This document shows positions 1 through 11,859 of a stretch of 64,000 nucleotides of DNA, piece by piece (positions within the stretch are counted from its first letter, which is position 1; each line of letters opens with the position of its first letter). The notes beneath the pieces were generated by a model. The model saw only the letters and a list, made by a program, of their open reading frames with translations, did no database searches and had not been told where the DNA came from. Origin of the DNA: Otatea glauca (lineage: Eukaryota > Streptophyta > Magnoliopsida > Poales > Poaceae); assembly GCA_036346275.1 (NCBI GenBank), contig CM070724.1:45695038-45759037 (forward strand), written 5' to 3'. The translations under genes were made by a program, and so were the position numbers.

Positions 1-1024
1 AGAGCTTTCAGGCGAAGCATGAAGGTGTACTCAGTTGTGCCGTGGCACAACTACATTGCAAATTTGGTAGCTCTTAATCAGGCATCTATCTGTCAACGTA
101 CGTGTTAATACATAAATGCTAATTTGTTCAAATATTTATTTTAGAAATTCAAGAAGTAATCCACATTAGCATGGAGTGTGAAGAACTTTTGTAGGCCAGG
201 CCACCACACAAACTTGTGCTAGCATCGAGTTTAATATAACTACAATAAGGAATATTCCACTCCGTACGCATATACGTACATACATATATATCTATATCTA
301 TATATACACACTACATATGCACGCATTCAGATATTTCTGATGTATCAAGCCGACAAATCCACTGGACCTGGACGTATAGCTGCTAAAAGATGGCAAACGT
401 ACCTAACAATACATACATACATACATACATACATATGTAGATCTATCACTACCTATATGTACATCTTAACTAATGGTATCTTTCCCCAGGCAGTTTTATT
501 GCTAGATGTGTGAAAATACTATAATTTATCTGAGGACGAATTTTTTTTCATCTGACAATGATTTTTTGACAGGAAGATTTACGAGTTTTTTTACAGATAA
601 ATTGATTGCACTACCACTCTGACAAAGAAGGGAAAAGGATATCGAACAAACTCCACTGATTAATACGGAGTTAAGTTAGTGATACAATATACGACAAGTT
701 TGTGACATACTGACGTTATTCTTCCAGACTTTGCAGCTTGCAAACACGGATGTACTCAAAAGTAGTTACTACTAAGACTAAAACAAAAAACCCAAGAACA
801 TATTAAGTCACAATAACACTAATAAATAATAGAGGAGTGATTCCATGTCCCATTTTCCTAAATGAGAACTATGCAGATCCCAAGTAAACAAGAGATTAAG
901 GGTCTAATTTGCGATGAACAATTAGCCGCCCAGATACTATAGGATCTATGTAGTTTTCTTTAGTTGGGCTGTAATTAAATACACTCCTGGCATGATTTAC
1001 CCAAGCTAATTATAGCTTAATACG
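1..1024. other. 3' flank of the MYB gene, no gene seen
   Basis: AT-rich sequence with no supported reading frame. It contains an ACAT microsatellite at about 411-434 and a TATC/TA-rich stretch at about 283-308. It lies downstream of the minus-strand MYB gene and should hold its 3' UTR and poly(A) site, but I could not place a clear AATAAA signal. Confidence 0.6.
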
Positions 1025-2182
1025 CTAGAAAGCGTAATCCATGGCTACGTCAAGCACGCTGCCGCCCTGGCCATGGTGGTCGTTGCTGTCGTCAGCAAAT
1101 AGCCACGACTCGATCGCGGACAGCTGCGTCTGCTCCGGCGCCACCACCGCCGGCTTCGTCTCGTACTCGAACACGGACCCGAGCGCCCGCGCGGCCTTGC
1201 CACCGTATGACACGTCCGACGCTTCCGACGACCCGGACGCGCTCTCCTCCGCGCCGGGGGTCGTCGGCCCATTACCGGTGCCGCTGGCGCGTCCCTTCCT
1301 AGCCCACCCGTCAAGCATGCGGGAGATGTTCTCCGTGGTCAGGACGTACCCCGCCGACGAGGGCGAGCTCTGCGACGCGCCCGAAGAGCTCGACGCCGGG
1401 CTGTCGGCGTCGGCAGCCCCGGCGCAGCCCGCGTCGGGCTTGGGCTTGATGTCGTCGAGCGACGTCAGGGCCTCGCGCAGCGCGCGCCGCGCCATGTTGA
1501 TGTCTGTCTGCAGCCGCCTCTCCCACTGCCCCTTGGACGACGACGCCGGCTTGGACGCCCCGGCGCCGCCATCGCTGCCACTCTGCAGCTTCCGCTTGAG
1601 GTGCGTGTTCCAGTAGTTCTTGATGTCGTTGTCCGTCCGCTCCGGCAGGTACGACGCTATCGCGGCCCACCTACATACCACGCATCATGTGTTCGACCTA
1701 TTAGTCTCCTTGCTCACGCTACTGCGACAGATAGTTAGTCCAAGAACAGCATCGATCTAGTTGTCTATTTCCGTGCTTAATTACCTGTTGCCGAGGAGGG
1801 CCTGGAGGTGGACGATGAGCTTCTCCTCCTGGTCGGTGAAGTTGCCGCGCTTGATCCCTGGCCGGAGGTAGTTGGTCCACCGGAGCCGGCAGCTCTTGCT
1901 GCACCGCATCAGACCTGCAAAAACAATCCACAAACACGTCCAACATATCAGAATCCATGCATACAGAACCAAGAATTAGGTCACATCGATCGTGCCTGCA
2001 ATTGCACGATATCTAGAAGTCTATACTCGGAGCTGTGATGCATGCATACCGGTCCTGGTTGGGACAGCGCGCCAGTTGCCGGCGCCGTGCTCCTGGATGT
2101 AGGCGACGAGAACGAGGTCCTCCTCCGGCGTCCACGGGCCCTTCTTCACGCCCTCCTTGTCGCAGCACGGCGGCCTCACCAT
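1025..2182 (-). CDS. R2R3-MYB transcription factor, MYB30/60/94/96-type (subgroup 1)
   Basis: Nuclear DNA-binding regulator. Exons on the minus strand are 2050-2182, 1785-1914 and 1025-1670, with GT-AG introns of 135 and 114 bp. The joined length is 909 nt, a 302-residue protein. R2 carries W17, W37 and W57; R3 carries F70, W89 and W108. Intron 1 splits codon 45 (phase 1) and intron 2 splits codon 88 (phase 2), the classic plant R2R3 positions. The start motif MVRPPCCDKEGVKKGPW fixes the ATG. After the MYB domain come KGQWERRLQTDINMA, a conserved block of subgroup 1, and near the end AIESWLF. Known subgroup 1 members act in cuticular wax, guard cells, drought or cell death; which role applies here is inference. 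Oddities are A34 and R43 where relatives usually have P and N. The gene looks intact and is the only clear host gene here. Confidence 0.95.
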
Positions 2183-2260
2183 GGTCGCTTCTCGATCGTT
2201 TGCTTGTTCACCGAAGGACTCCCCCTTCTCTCTCAGCACATGAACAAAAGAGAGCTTGTT

Positions 2261-2278
2261 TGTGTGTGTGTGTGTGTG
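2261..2278. repeat. TG microsatellite in the MYB 5' UTR
   Basis: Nine TG units on the plus strand, so CA repeats in the predicted MYB leader, about 80 nt before the start codon. It is likely to vary in length between lines. Confidence 0.8.
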
Positions 2279-2505
2279 AACTGTGCGGCGATGATGCCGA
2301 GACAGGACAAGAAGCCACCCACTGGCCACTGGCGCCGTATACCAACAGGATGTATGATGCGAGTACACAGTACACACTACTACTGTCTGAACCTGTGTCT
2401 ATTTTTTTTTTGCGGGACGAGAGATCAAAGAGCGAGCCTGCGTCTGCGTTTTTTGTGGCTCAAGCTTGAGGACTAGGGTCCAAGCAGGGGAGAGGTGTAG
2501 GTGCG

Positions 2506-2513
2506 TATTTATA
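2506..2513 (-). promoter_or_regulatory. TATA box of the MYB gene
   Basis: Read on the minus strand this is TATAAATA, about 325 nt upstream of the ATG. It predicts transcription starting near 2475 and a 5' UTR of about 290 nt. No intron is obvious in the UTR. Confidence 0.6.
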
Positions 2514-4240
2514 CACCGGAGGCCACGGCCAAAGCACAACGCTGACCTTATGTTGGCTTACCCCGGCAGGTACCGAGACAGCTAGATAGCCGCAAGCAGC
2601 CTGCAACCAAGCGAAGCAAAGGCAGCTATGGCTTCCTTGAAGAGTCAAATGCAGAGAGAGAGACTCGACAGAGAGGGGAGAGAGAAGGGTGATAGCTAGC
2701 AGCGAGAGTGTGCATTTACTCCGGTCTCGTGGCAAAGTCAGCCTGGTGGTGGGGCGGTAGTACACCGCTGCAGTGCAGCCCGCCCGGCCCTGGCTGCCGT
2801 GCCGTGCCGCGCCGCGCCTGTGCGATGCCGCGTGCATTTATCGCGCCCGGTGCGTGGCCGCATATGGCATGTTGCGACGCACTTGGTCTCTATCGCTTGG
2901 CCCGGTGCGTGTGATCATGGTCTGCAGCGTTTGGATGTTCAATTGAGACGACGAACGGTCCAGATTATCTAACGGTACTTAGTATTTTTAGAAGATTTGG
3001 ACTACTGTTTTTAATTCAACGGTCCACATGCAACCGATTAAGTTGTAGTCCTTCAATTCCTCCTTCAATGGAGAAGGAGAAAAACAAAAGGAGATTGAAA
3101 TCAAGCAGCATCCGAAAATCAAATTTACCTGGATGAGTCCCCAGAGACACTGAAGAAAGTAGTACTGCTCACTGCCAAAAGTACGTGTGCATGGGTCGTC
3201 CAAATTCAGCTCTGCATGCTTAAGCATTTTTGTCGCACCTACGCAAGAGTTCGTTTGTATACGTAGCAGCATTGGCATTGCTCGTCTCTTAGCTACTTGC
3301 ATGCATCTTTTTGACTCCTTTTTTACATCTGGAGTGTTCTAAATGGATTTTCGCAGAGAGTTTAATCTCACTGCTTGCGGGTTGTATTGCGTCACAAAGT
3401 CATCCCACTCTCTCTCTCTCCGGTTTTACTTTTACCGGGTTTCGTAGCGTAGAACAGGTCGCCGTCCCCAGTTTTTGACTGCCTTCTGATCATCTTAGAC
3501 TAGCCATATATGCACACTGACATCCATATCGCGTGGTAAGTTTTGGTGGACGTCACATTCTCCGGAAGCATTAAAAGTGGCCTTTTGGCCTGTGTAACCT
3601 ACCGATTCCTGTGAGAGCAGCAGCAGGGATCGCAATTCGCAAGGGCGACGACGCAGCAGCGCGGCGGGAGACATGAATAAAGTAGAGTAGCAGTAGCAGT
3701 AGAGTAATGGCCGGCTTGTATACCTTGCATTGGTACTGTAAGAGCCATAGATATCTACTCTACATATGCATGCACACATCCACTTAAATGTAGGAGTGCA
3801 TAAAACTCGCTCGCTCGCTCTACTGTAACGCAGAAGAAGACCGATCGATCTCAGTCGTCGGCCCAGCGAGCTAGTAGATCAGATGTATGCATGCAGCTAG
3901 TAGTACTAGCACCGGCACATGCATGGGCTGGCTAGCTGCATGCATGTATGTCTAGAAGGTCAACCGGCAGGAGTAAAGAGCATGACCCAAAGTCAACACA
4001 CTGTCCCCGGGACAGGAGTACAAGGCTTGGCAAGGTGTAGCTTGCATGCTCGTTGTTGGGATTGTCTCCAATTAAACCCTTCGTTTTTTAAAGGGCATAC
4101 AAGTATAGTACTCTATTCAAAGCATGGAAGCATGTGCAACCGATTTTTTTTAAGGTTTACCGAAATTTTTATGTGCTGGGCAAAGTGTACTGAAGAATGA
4201 AATCATATACCAATACTATATCCCACAAGTCTCCAGCCCT
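2514..4240. other. MYB upstream region, no gene seen
   Basis: No supported gene. CT/GA-rich stretches lie near 2650-2690 and 3407-3420. RY-type CATGCATG palindromes cluster at about 3885-3950. These may be regulatory for the MYB gene, but nothing in the sequence proves it. Confidence 0.4.
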
Positions 4241-4269
4241 CCCGTGCGTTTGAGCCGGGAGGGAGCCGG

Positions 4270-4650
4270 CTCAAGCCGAGCCCGAATTTTTTTTTGCGTT
4301 CGGATCCTTTTGCGAAAAAAAATTACAGATAGATCCTTCTCAGGGAGAAAAAATTACGGACAGGTCTTTTTTGAAAAAGAAAAACAATATCGCGTTTATG
4401 CCCTTTATGCGTTTTTAAGAGACGCGCTGAGGTCCTTTTCCGAAAACTCAAAATTACAATTAGGTCCTTTTTTTAAAAAAAAGACGATTATGTCCTTTTT
4501 ATGGAAAAAGTTTACATATTACATTTAGGTCCCTTCCCCATTTTTTTTAAGTTTTTCGTTTAGGTCCTTTCTTGGGGAAAAACCGTTAAGGTCCTTTTTA
4601 GCCAAATAGATGTGAAAAAGCGATTACGTTTTTATCCTTTTAGCCGTTTC
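4270..4650. repeat. Degenerate short repeat based on AGGTCCTTTT
   Basis: The motif AGGTCCTTTT, often followed by a run of A and then ATTAC, recurs about eight times at irregular intervals of roughly 30-60 bp. No coding potential. I do not recognise the family; it may be a decayed retrotransposon leader or LTR piece. Confidence 0.5.
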
Positions 4651-4740
4651 GCGTGTTTTCTCGGTCGCACATTTTGTCGATTTTCTTGCGTGGGGAGCAA
4701 CGGTCGCGGCGTGGCACGCCACGTCAATTATCTAGTTAAG

Positions 4741-5316
4741 CCTATCTAGCCAAGGTTTAATCGAATGCTGCACCAAGACAAAAACGGATTTGTCGAGGGG
4801 TACCTTCTTGCTAGAAATTTGTTAAACTAAAAGGATTTGGTCACAATTGCAAAACAAGAGCGCTTAGAAAACGATACACAAGCTGGTTTGGTATAGTTTT
4901 AGCAAGTTTCAAGAAAACATTTGAATGCTTCATATTTCAATGTGTTTCGCGTATTTCTATAAATTTCTAGAAGATTCCAAGCTAAAATTTCAATAAGTTT
5001 CAGATTTTAGAACTAAAGTTTCATCAAGTTTCAACCGATGAGTTCTTAAGAAGTTTCAACTAAAAGTTTCGAAAAGTTTTAACAAGAGTGGTTATAGACA
5101 AAGGTGGTCATAGACTAAATGATTCAAGGTGGGATATTTAGAAGTCTGACCAGCCAATGATCTTTGTGAGCTTATTGTGCATGATTTTTTGAGCATTGCT
5201 ATGTGATGATTTGCTCGTCTGTATTAGTTACGGGACTTCAATGCTAGGTCATGGTGAGGCAAAGCAGACCGGGACAGGGCTAGGAGAGCCGAGTTCTAGA
5301 ACGGTCAAAAGATGTC
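4741..5316. other. Intergenic, GTTTCAA-rich, no gene seen
   Basis: AT-rich sequence. Between about 4900 and 5090 the heptamer GTTTCAA and close variants recur many times without a fixed period. No supported gene. Confidence 0.4.
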
Positions 5317-5322
5317 GGAAGA

Positions 5323-6486
5323 TGACTGAGACTAGGGAGTTGCTGCAAGCCGAGATGATAAGTAAATGGATGAGATGCTAACTGAAGCCCTACTCAAGCG
5401 AAGGAGGATCGTTGGATTAAGGGTTCGAGGGTGAAGTAGTGATTAAGTTGGTATGGTCAAAACCCGTTATGTCGTTGGGTTTTGGGTTAGCTCATGCATG
5501 TGTGAGGGAGTGAATCTCAACCCTATATGAGGTTTCTTGAAGGTCAAGAATGTCATCTAAGGGTGGAGGTTACTCCTATTGTGCTATAAACAGAGAGATG
5601 GAGAGATGTCTCCACACTAACTCTGTCTGAGAGAAGTCTTAGAGAAGGTTTTTTTTTTCATTTATTTATGCTCATTTGAGCTTTGCCCACCTCGAAGTGT
5701 TGTTTTGTAACCACCCCTCTCTAAGCAATGCAAGATCCAAGTTCATCTATATTCTGAAATTTATTTCTTGCATTTTTGCTTGGTTCTTTTATTCAACTTG
5801 AGCTCTGGTTCACCTCCTTATTCTTGCTCAAATGTCGGTCTCCTTCCTGGTTGAGTTTTTGATATCTCTTTGGTTTATTTCTTTCTTGATCTTGTGCTAC
5901 CAAGGATGAATGATTAATGGATGAATCTTCTGTAGATTATATCCCAATCATCTAGGCAATCTTTAACAATATCTCCAAATTCCCCTCAAGAAACCAGTTC
6001 CTGGCTTGAAAATGAAGTATTTGTGGTAGATTCGGTTCTTGCATATTTGAGAGTTGTTTCTTTGTTGTTCTTACTTGCTGTGATATGTGGGAGATCATCT
6101 AAAGTCATCTTGATCACCAAATCCCCACGAGCAAGCTCATGGTGAAGTCTGTGAGTTTTTCTCCTTCTTGGTGCAAGCTTCCTTCAAAGTAAAAAAGATT
6201 GAAATTTTGACATTGATCCTTGAGATTAAAGGTTGAAATAGTTTCCTGATATTCATAGAAAGGTGCACACAAAGTTTCACGGGATTTGAATCAGCCGATC
6301 AAAAGTTATCTCGATTCTTGTTTTTAAAATCGTGCTGATTTAACTGTTCACCCGAGAGCACGAAACTTTTGCCCAGTGCTGGCCTAGCTGAATATTTTTG
6401 TTGTTTCCTTTAGTGGCTTGATTTTTTGAGGGAAAATTTCATTTTGCTCCTATTCACCCTCTCTAGTCGCCATTTTCGGTCCTACA
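5323..6486 (+). mobile_element. LTR-like block, possible solo copia LTR
   Basis: The right end reads CACCCTCTCTAGTCGCC and finishes TCCTACA, nearly the same ending as the solo LTR that closes at 8552. The block starts TGACTGAG and is flanked on both sides by GGAAGA (5317-5322 and 6487-6492). A TATA-like GCTATAAACAG lies near 5584. The right boundary is well supported. The left boundary rests only on the six-base match, and copia duplications are normally five bases, so it is tentative. Confidence 0.45.
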
Positions 6487-6492
6487 GGAAGA

Positions 6493-6678
6493 CGTGGCAC
6501 AACGGATCATGCAGATCTCCTCAACCTCAACGATGGTAGCCCGGTTTGTCAGGCCCCTGGCCGCTTGCGGCGATACAACGTGAAAGTGATGCAAGTCGCA
6601 TCATGGGTGACAACGACGCCTTGTCCTACCGGAAGCTAGGCGAAGGAGGAGGATAGCGTTGCTTGTACTATATGCTGC
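6493..6678. other. Short segment between two LTR-like blocks
   Basis: GC-richer than its surroundings. No complete gene. It ends at the insertion point of the next solo LTR and may be part of an older coding or element sequence (see findings). Confidence 0.3.
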
Positions 6679-8552
6679 TGAAAGCATCTAGGCACCTATG
6701 TTGTTTTTGGTTTTGATAATTAATGACAACTTTGATCAATGGACTAATACTTTCTTTGAGAACATTGAAAGTAGGTTAATCCCAAGCTTGGTGACCATGG
6801 AAATACCAAGAAAGGCGCAAAGGGAAGATCAATACGTCAAGAACGTGAAAAGGTATAAATATAAGGACCTTTTTCTAGCCTTTTGACGATCTTGAAGTCT
6901 GGAGAAAGATCGGGTTGCTAGAATTAGGGCTGTACTATAGAGAGGAATCTTGATGTTTATCTTAATGACATTTAGGATTTAAAGACTCAAATTATACATT
7001 CAAGCACATGCATTAAGATATATATGTTCCAAAAGATAAAACCATTTAAAAATATATCAAAGTCTCTGGAAACCCGGTGCTATCGCCCATGGCAGCACGG
7101 TGCTACCGGGCGCGCGGTAGCCCCGGCCCAGTAGGGCGGTGTGAAAATTCCAGATAAGCTCTTTTTGGGCATTTTGGTAACCCGGTGCTACCGGGTGCGC
7201 AGTAGCACCGACCCAGTAGGACGGTGTGAAAATTCTAGAGAAGCTCTTTTGGGGCATTTTGGTAACCCGGTGCTACCGGATGCACGGTAGCACCGGCCCA
7301 GTAGGGCGATGTGAAAATTCCAGAGAAGCTCTTTTTGGGCATTTTGGTAGCCCGGTGCTACCGAATCAGCGGTAGCACCGGTCATATAACCCGGTGTAAA
7401 AATCACAGAGGGGTATGTTTTGGGCATTTTGGTAGCCCAGTGCTACCGCCCATGGTAGCCCGGTGCTACCGGACCAACGGTAGCACCGGTCATATAACCC
7501 GGTGTAAAAATCACAGAGGGGTATGTTTTGGGCATTTTGGTAGCCCGATGCTACCGCCCATGGTAGCCCGGTGCTACCGGACTAGCGGTAGCACCGGCCC
7601 TCAACCCGGTGCTTAAATTCCAGAGAAATCAAAATATGACTAAGCAAAATAAAAAGGGGCCCGGTGCTACCGGCCCTAGTTGGGCGGTAGCACCGGACCC
7701 TATGTAACGGTCTCTGGCAAGTGCATTTAATGCACTGTTCTAACCGTTGAAATGGAGCCCGGTGCTACCGATCCTACATGGGCGGTAGCACCGAAAAAAC
7801 AGATTTTTGCCCATTTCGAGCTCCAACGGCTAGAAAATCTGGTGGGGGCTATAAATACCTCCCCACCTGCATTCTAGAGTATTTCTTGGTCCTCATTGAT
7901 AATATTTGAGCTCTAGCAAGTGCTCTCCACTCTTTTGTGCAATGAATTCCCATTTGTGAGTGCGAGGAGCAAGGTTGAGTATTGCATTTAGTGTTTTGAG
8001 CCTTTAGACACCAATATTTGACCTAAAGCAAGAGTCAAGGTTTATTACTCTTGGAGGTAGCCGCCTCCTAGACGGCTTGGAGGTGATCATGCATGGTGAG
8101 CTTCTCAAACGAAGATTGTGAAAAGCCCCGACAAGTTGTGAAGGCCAGAGTTCGCCTACCCGAAGCGGGGAAGAACTACCTTAGTGATCGAGGAAGGCTC
8201 AAGTGAGTGGAGCCGGCTTGAAGTGGTTCATGTTACCTCAACGTGGAGTAGGGGAGACCGGCAAGTCTCCGAGACCACGAGTTAAATTTCTTGTCTCATA
8301 TTTTCTTGTGATTTGTATTTTTCATTATTGTGATTCATTTCATTGATAGCATAAATTGTGTAGTCTTTATGCTCAAAAGTGCTTTTGCTACGCTTGAATT
8401 GACGAAGTATCTTAAGTGATTGTTAGAGATTATTAGTGTGAATTTGCAATTTTTACTTCTATATCTTAGAGTCATTTGTAATTGCTAAATAATTTTGAAA
8501 AATTTAGAAACCTTCTATTCACCCTCTCTAGTCGGTTATCCTTGATCCTACA
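6679..8552 (+). mobile_element. Solo Ty1/copia-type LTR, 1.87 kb
   Basis: It begins TGAAAGCATCTAGGCACC and ends TCCTACA. The start closely matches the LTR start at 38250 (TGAAAGTGCATCTAGGCAC), and the end resembles the CTATTCACCC...CTCTAGGCG ending of that LTR. Flanks are GCTGC (6674-6678) and ACTGC (8553-8557), a 4/5 target duplication. No gag or pol lies on either side, so this is a solo LTR left by recombination. A large inverted-repeat cluster fills 7060-7800. TATA-like GGCTATAAATACC sits near 7847, a plausible U3 promoter. Confidence 0.8.
7060..7800. repeat. Tandem inverted repeats CGGTGCTACCG / CGGTAGCACCG in the solo LTR
   Basis: Units of roughly 110-120 bp, each carrying one CGGTGCTACC arm and one GGTAGCACCG arm about 10-15 bases apart, so each can fold into a hairpin. 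Spacers share TTTTGGGCATTTTGGTA and GGTGTGAAAATTCCAGA. At least six arm pairs are visible. They lie in the U3-side half of the LTR. Confidence 0.85.
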
Positions 8553-9330
8553 ACTGCATCGTTTGCTCCATATGCAGAGGGAGGGGCGGGGGTTGAAGAG
8601 TTCTGGTGTGGTCCTTGTGGATAAGATTTCTATGGAGTCAAGTAGTGTGGATAAAGATAGTGCGTGGAACGATGGGGCTGAAATCTAACGGTGATTTACT
8701 GTATCATTGGTTTGGCTGCCAATAATAAAGCATGTTGTAGTTTTTCTCTTTGGAAATCTCCTAGGGACCTATGCCTTGTGGATTCACCCCTAAACCCCAA
8801 AATTGTTACTCTCTCCGTTTCTTTACTTGTCCCTAAAAATCTCTGTTGCCAAACTTTCTAAAGTTTGATATCAGTAGGTTTAAATCTATCTAGATTGGCT
8901 ACGTAAAAAATATATCATTAAATTTATTTTTAAAAGTGTTTTCATAATATTACAATTATATTACTATATCTTAATTTAAAGCTATAAAAAATAACGGCCG
9001 AAGTGACGTCTCAAAGACTAGAAAATAGAACACATTAAGAAAAAGAGAGGGTGCACTTCTGTTGGTGAACAAGTCCGCAGCTTTTAACGCACTCGCTCCC
9101 CACTGTCAGCCTGACTGTACTGGTGATGTGATGCCAGCGTAGTCGCAATTAGTAATAAAAGAGAGCACCAATGGGGAATGGGACATGAACTAAACGCGAA
9201 GAAAACATTTGACAGATCCAAGCTCTCAATCTCAATACTAGGTGAGTCGGGTGTAGCGTGTGCGTGGATATGTGTTAATGTGTATGAGTGTGTGCCTGTA
9301 GTTTAGCTATTGTTCTTTTTTTTATATTGA
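8553..9330. other. Intergenic with a decayed Stowaway-like MITE
   Basis: No gene. Around 8810-9025 the sequence CTCTCCGTTTCTTTACTTGTCC resembles the CTCCCTCCGT ends of grass Stowaway MITEs and is followed by an AT-rich body. The other end is too diverged to place, so this is a fragment at best. Confidence 0.35.
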
Positions 9331-9810
9331 ATGACAGAGTTTATGTCAAAATTAAAAAAAATTCTCAAGGTCAAAGTTAAACTCGTTCGACAGAGTACCA
9401 AGATTTTAGAATTTCGGTCGAAATTCAGCCGAAATTCAAAACCAAATTTTAAATCAAGTATTTTGAAGCCGGCAAAGCCGAAATTTCAACCCTTTTCAAC
9501 CCCTTGTGAAATAGTCTCCCGAGGCGAGAAAAAAATTAGGAAAAATATGAAAAAAAATCATGCAAGCATTTATCAACATTTCCTATCCGTTTGAAAGCAA
9601 AATACTAAGTATTTACGTATAAAATACCATAAGAGTCTCGGATTTATACATACACACATATAATTGACAGAACTATATATACTACTACAATTGCACTACA
9701 AACGCAAGAGACCTGACAATAATATTGCAATATGTATGGCATTATCAAACTGAGAACCGTCAAACTCATCTCCCTAAACACATAAGTATGACAATATATT
9801 TTTTTTTTTT
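9331..9810. other. AT-rich intergenic sequence
   Basis: Contains several CGAAATTC/CGGTCGAAATT-like words related to the tandem repeat that follows. No supported gene, although an open frame spans part of it by chance. Confidence 0.35.
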
Positions 9811-10480
9811 GCAAAATTTTCACATGAATTCCTCACAAAAAGCATTACAATTTGCCACAAAAAAATTGGTGCTAAATCCGGTCCTACATACATGAAAACC
9901 GGTCGAATTATTGATCATCTCGGTCAAAAACTCCGAAATCTCACCGAAAAATCCCAAAGTCCAAGTTAGGGTTACATAGTTTGTATATGTATTTTTTTTG
10001 CAAAATTTTCACATGTATTCCTCACAAAAGGCATTACAATTCGCCATAAAAAATTTAGTGTTAAATCCGCTCCTACAAACATGAAAACCGATCGAATTTG
10101 TTATCATCTCGGTCAAAAACCCCGAAATCTCACCTAAATACACCGAAATCTCGCCGAAAAATATCAAAATCCAAGTTAGGGTTTAGGGTTACATAATTTG
10201 TATATGTATTTTTTGTAAAATTTTCACATGTATTCCTCACAAAAAGCATTACAATTTACCACAAAAATTTGGTGCTAAATCCGGTCCTACAAACTTGAAA
10301 AATGGTTGAATTTGTGATTATCTCGGTAAAAAAAACCGAAATCTTGCCAAAAAATCCTAAAATCATTGTAGCAATTTTTAAATTTTCAATTTTTTTATCT
10401 TGTCGAGATTTGGAATCTTGGCCTCGGCCAAAAGTCAGATTTTTGAAATCTCAGCAAGATTTTGATCCTTGGTTTGAACA
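9811..10480. repeat. Tandem repeat, about three copies of a 190-215 bp unit
   Basis: The word AAAATTTTCACATG followed by ATTCCTCACAAAA starts units near 9811, 10000 and 10215. Each unit continues with GCATTACAATT, AAATCCGGTCCTACA, CATGAAAACCGGTCGAATT, TCTCGGTCAAAAA and GTTAGGGTT. The second unit has an extra piece containing a repeated CCGAAATCTC. No coding sequence. The family is not recognised. Confidence 0.8.
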
Positions 10481-11859
10481 CGAGAAGGAAGTGAGAAAGA
10501 CACCATTTATTGTCTCGCCAACTCTTTTTTACAAATCTAACTCCCTTACAAACGAATTTATAAAACTATCCATATCCCCGACTGCGGAAGCAGCGGTAGG
10601 CGACACGTGTACCTGCCACTTCCATATAGCGGCAAGACGTTGGCAGTGTGGCATGGCCTACTGCCCTACCAAGCTCCTTTTACTCGATCACGTGGGCTGT
10701 CAAGCTCCCCTTGCTTGGTATGCCATGCATGTATTTATTTACTTAATTAACTACATATTTAGTCACTTAATTAATCGCTTGTGCTTAATTAATCACTTGG
10801 CCACGTCCCGCCGAGGGATAGGTGCTCGGCAGGGATCTGTCGAGCTACCGGTTCACGGCACGTGCTGTTGAGCTTGGGGTATACAGTCATACATGTCGTC
10901 TACGATAGTTTTACAAATTCCTTAATATAGGAGCCAAATTTTGAGGAAAAAAAAGTAGGTTGGAGAAGAAAAAAAAAGAGGCAAACTCAAGCATGGCTGC
11001 TGCTGCGCCATGGCATGGCATTGCTAACTGAAGACTTGGTCAGCCGATTCACGCATGGGATGATGCCATCTCCCATCCACAGAATTAATGTGGTTTGCCA
11101 TGCCGATTAAACCAGCTGGTAAAAGATGCATGCACATTCCGCGAAACTAGTTAGGACCCGCGTGATACCACAGGCGACTCTCAATTTTAAAAGAGAGGTT
11201 TTTTTTAAAAAAATGTATATACTGTAGCTCAATGTTAAGAGAGAGAGAAAACTTTCTAAAAGTATTTTTAAAAAACTACAAAATAAAATTGAAATTACTG
11301 TAGCTCTACTCTGTAAAAACTATAGTGTCCAGGGGACACGTGACCATGGGTGGCAAGCCAATTTGCACATCTCCAAAATAATGATATATATATATAGATA
11401 TAGATATAGATATAGATTAGCGATACAGTAGACACGCCCTTGCAAGATGAAGTACGTAGTACAACATTTATGCATGTGTCAGTATAGTTTTCGCCTGATC
11501 TATCCATAAGTTGGAGTACTACTACTGAATTGGTCGTCAGACAACAAAGTGGTTGCTGTGTCAATCTGGTTCCTTAATATCTCTTAACGATCTGACGCTT
11601 CCAGGAACGTGTTTGTTGTGCGATCGTTTTGCTGCCTGTATATAGCGCTATAGGCTGATACAGTGATATCTGTACGTACCGGCAAGCTCGAGCTCGTTAA
11701 GCGTTGGCCAGGACGTCAAGATCGGTTAAAGAACACCGTCAAGAAGACGACCTGGCCTTCGGCCTTCCTAAGCTTGCTTTCTAGCTCAGGTGTCAGCACT
11801 TAGTAAAAGAGCGTGTTAGTACTCCATTAAGGCATGAAAACGAAGACACTTGGGCTCGC
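10481..11859. other. Intergenic up to the outer copia LTR, no gene seen
   Basis: No supported gene. A (TATAGA)-type microsatellite is present at about 11383-11416. AT-rich short inverted stretches near 11180-11320 with ACTGTAGCTC on both sides could be a MITE, but its ends are not clear. Confidence 0.4.

Noticed and set aside
1041..1616. 191-residue plus-strand open frame opposite MYB exon 3
   Set aside because: It is the antisense shadow of a GC-rich exon. The minus strand has the conserved MYB domain with correct splice sites.
10302..10871. 189-residue plus-strand frame
   Set aside because: Its first part is the end of a non-coding tandem repeat and the rest has no recognisable domain or splice context.
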